A stretch of 22,495 bases of DNA, from the NCBI GenBank assembly GCA_002429315.1, contig DIZC01000006.1, forward strand, positions 18,176-40,670. Direction: 5' to 3'. Below, piece after piece: positions 21,999-22,495 of the stretch. Position 1 is the stretch's first letter; every line of letters starts with the position of its first letter. Source of the DNA: Alphaproteobacteria bacterium UBA6038. GTDB lineage: Bacteria; Pseudomonadota; Alphaproteobacteria; Micropepsales; Micropepsaceae. Below the pieces are notes generated by a model that saw only the letters and a program-made list of their open reading frames with translations, was not told the origin of the DNA and did not search any database. Made by a program: the position numbers and the translations under genes.

Positions 21999-22495
21999 AT
22001 GAACATCCAGCCCGCCGAAATCTCCGCCATCCTGAAGCGCGAGATCCAGAACTTCGGCGCCGAAGCGGAAGTCTCCGAGGTCGGCCAGGTGCTTAGCGTC
22101 GGCGACGGCATCGCCCGCGTCTACGGCCTCGACAATGTGCAGGCCGGCGAGATGGTCGAATTTCCCGGCGCCATCAAGGGCATGGCGCTGAACCTCGAGA
22201 ACGACAATGTCGGCGTGGTGATCTTCGGCAACGACTCCACCATCAAGGAAGGCGACACCGTCAAGCGCACCGGCGCCATAGTCGACACACCGGTCGGCAA
22301 GGGCCTGCTCGGCCGCGTGGTGGACGCGCTCGGCAATCCCATCGACGGCAAGGGCGCGCTCACCGATGTCGCTGAGCGCCGCCGCGTGGACGTGAAGGCA
22401 CCCGGCATCATTCCGCGCAAGAGCGTGAACGAGCCGATGCAGACGGGCCTCAAGGCCATCGATTCGCTCATTCCCATCGGCCGCGGCCAGCGCGA
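21999..22495 (+). CDS. atpA: F1F0 ATP synthase subunit alpha, 5' part (cut by window end)
   Basis: The first 165 codons of the regulatory nucleotide-binding subunit of F1. It begins MNIQPAEISAILKREIQNF and continues with GQVLSVGDGIARVYGLDNVQAGEMVEF, the beta-barrel crown, then VDALGNPIDGKG and the start of the nucleotide domain, GLKAIDSLIPIGRGQR. The P-loop (GDRQTGKT) would follow directly after the window edge. ATG 21999 has AAAGGA about 9-14 nt upstream. Expected followers are atpG, atpD and atpC, which cannot be seen here. Nothing in the visible part looks abnormal. Confidence 0.97.
   Translation, partial: MNIQPAEISAILKREIQNFGAEAEVSEVGQVLSVGDGIARVYGLDNVQAGEMVEFPGAIKGMALNLENDNVGVVIFGNDSTIKEGDTVKRTGAIVDTPVGKGLLGRVVDALGNPIDGKGALTDVAERRRVDVKAPGIIPRKSVNEPMQTGLKAIDSLIPIGRGQR

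Noticed and set aside
1..22495. CRISPR arrays, tRNA or rRNA genes, riboswitches
   Set aside because: No regularly spaced repeats, no tRNA cloverleaf with a TTCGA-type arm in a suitable place, and no queuosine riboswitch upstream of queD/queF that I could recognise; covariance-model searches were not possible.

Overview
The window is compact, GC-rich (about 60% or more by eye) bacterial DNA, most likely from an alphaproteobacterium. The support is a Usg-family gene, an F1-ATPase cluster that opens with atpH-atpA without F0 genes directly upstream, a GH17-GT2 fusion of the Bradyrhizobium NdvC type, and a small QPGN.N...HG.YS protein. I cannot name a genus. No tRNA, rRNA or CRISPR array is visible.

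Layout. (1) 1-4343: a partial minus-strand beta-glucan-type fusion enzyme lies downstream of an exported FKBP-type prolyl isomerase; a Nudix hydrolase and an SDR oxidoreductase lie on the plus strand. (2) 4344-6560 is a scrambled accessory island. It holds a 3' fragment of an IS1595-type transposase, a SAM methyltransferase, a degraded 3' copy of a second methyltransferase inside a ~185-bp direct repeat, a 462-bp element bounded by perfect 17-bp inverted repeats that encodes a 73-aa coiled-coil protein, and a broken Hsp70-family gene. (3) 6636-7554: two adjacent unrecognised genes run into a nitronate monooxygenase. (4) 7551-10670: nitronate monooxygenase faces a LysE exporter and an AcuI/YhdH-type reductase; usg follows. 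(5) 10657-14800 is a minus-strand operon, GT4 glycosyltransferase - asparagine synthase - dihydroorotase-like amidohydrolase, with 1- and 4-nt overlaps between genes. (6) 14855-17029: plus-strand ygfZ, VOC protein, tag and a small membrane protein, the last three overlapping. (7) 16996-18434: minus-strand FMN reductase, queD and queF (7-deazaguanine/queuosine precursor steps). An HxlR regulator diverges from the FMN reductase across a clean palindrome. (8) 19047-20295: a frameshifted GT1 glycosyltransferase. (9) 20556-22495: a periplasmic peroxiredoxin and the start of the F1-ATPase operon (atpH, atpA cut by the window end).

The parts most worth pursuing are the GT4-asnB-dihydroorotase operon, whose amidohydrolase has Gln in place of the first metal-binding His; the inverted-repeat element whose only well-supported gene takes its stop codon from the terminal repeat; the unrecognised gene pair at 6636-7554; and a QueD that lacks the usual Cys before its HGH motif. 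I see no complete, clearly novel defence or mobile system; these are leads of moderate strength.
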